From Dehalococcoidia bacterium (lineage in GTDB: Bacteria; Chloroflexota; Dehalococcoidia; JAUSJJ01): 6,079 nt of DNA. Each line of letters opens with the position of its first letter. The first letter of the stretch is position 1. This document shows positions 5,843-6,079 of this stretch, in pieces. The notes beneath the pieces are model-generated. The model searched no databases. It saw only the letters and a list, made by a program, of their open reading frames with translations, and was not told where the DNA came from. The stretch covers positions 1-6,079 of the forward strand of contig JAUSJJ010000001.1 in assembly GCA_030647705.1 (NCBI GenBank), given 5' to 3'. A program made the position numbers and the translations under genes.

Positions 5843-6079
5843 TCAGGCCTCCTCGCCCCTCAGTTGGCCTATCTGCTCGGCCATTTCCTTTATCTGCTTG
5901 TCCATTTCAGCGAGGCGGCCCATCAGGTTCAGGATAATCTCCACACCGGCCAGGTTTACCCCCAGCTCATCCATCAGCGTCTTCACCCGCTGGAGCTTCT
6001 CGATGTCCCTCATGGAGTAGAGCCTGATTCTGCCTGCGGAGCGCGAAGGCTGGATCAGCCCCTCTCTTTCGTAGTACCT
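5843..6079 (-). CDS. hspR: MerR-family heat-shock repressor HspR, C-terminal part (5' end outside window)
   Basis: HspR represses chaperone genes (typically dnaK operons and clp genes) by binding HAIR inverted repeats, often with DnaK as co-repressor. Only the last 78 residues are in the window; the first helix-turn-helix residues lie beyond the right edge. The visible part begins RYYEREGLIQPSRSAGRIRLYS, in which RYYER is the canonical end of the MerR recognition helix and the following residues form the wing. It continues with RDIEKLQRVKTLMDELG and the GVNLAGVEIIL stretch that is characteristic of HspR as opposed to other MerR proteins. It ends in an amphipathic, probably coiled-coil helix (about the last 25 residues) with the stop at 5843. 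It reads in the same direction as clpC, 352 bp upstream, so clpC is a plausible target or operon partner; the sequence seen does not prove it. Confidence 0.88.
   Translation of the reverse strand, partial: RYYEREGLIQPSRSAGRIRLYSMRDIEKLQRVKTLMDELGVNLAGVEIILNLMGRLAEMDKQIKEMAEQIGQLRGEEA

Overview
The window is about 6 kb of GC-rich bacterial chromosome in which every supported gene lies on the minus strand. Reading in the direction of transcription (high to low coordinates), it holds the 3' end of an hspR-type MerR regulator, a 352-bp intergenic stretch full of inverted repeats, a complete ClpC-type AAA+ unfoldase, a strong terminator, a good sigma-70-like promoter with a leader of about 170 nt, and a tightly packed operon rpsB - tsf - pyrH - small Cys-rich protein. 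I see no rRNA, tRNA, CRISPR array, transposase or prophage gene.

Organism: the short EF-Ts (167 aa, without the long C-terminal part of the E. coli protein), the HspR next to a ClpC, and the 171-aa protein resembling a family (DUF6125-like) that I associate with Dehalococcoidia and related lineages all point to Chloroflexota, probably a Dehalococcoidia-like bacterium. This is inference from gene content and protein style; no marker here proves it.

Region 6079-3046 (protein quality control): HspR is a heat-shock repressor, and ClpC is a Hsp100 unfoldase that should feed ClpP. The short middle domain and an IGF tripeptide in the second AAA+ module separate it from the disaggregase ClpB. The two genes are separated by a repeat-like block with four perfect hairpins. 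A classical 18-bp-stem terminator lies 21 nt after clpC.

Region 2934-172 (translation and nucleotide operon): a promoter (TTGCCA, 17 nt, TATACT) fires into an rpsB leader that can form several small hairpins. The genes follow without gaps: rpsB stops one base before tsf begins, tsf overlaps pyrH, and pyrH overlaps the last gene by a 4-nt GTGA. Every start codon in this operon appears to be non-ATG (GTG, GTG, TTG, GTG). The operon couples ribosomal protein S2, elongation factor Ts and UMP kinase, a widespread bacterial order. The gene after pyrH is often frr, but here it is the Cys-rich DUF6125-like protein.

Region 171-1 has no gene that I can support. It holds short motifs (GGGACACCC-type, and a TCCGCC/GGCGGA hairpin) that echo the clpC upstream block and suggest remnants of a dispersed intergenic repeat family.

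Nothing here is a clear new multi-gene system. The leads most worth following are the uncharacterised Cys-rich protein coupled to pyrH, the structured repeat block between hspR and clpC, and the rpsB leader.
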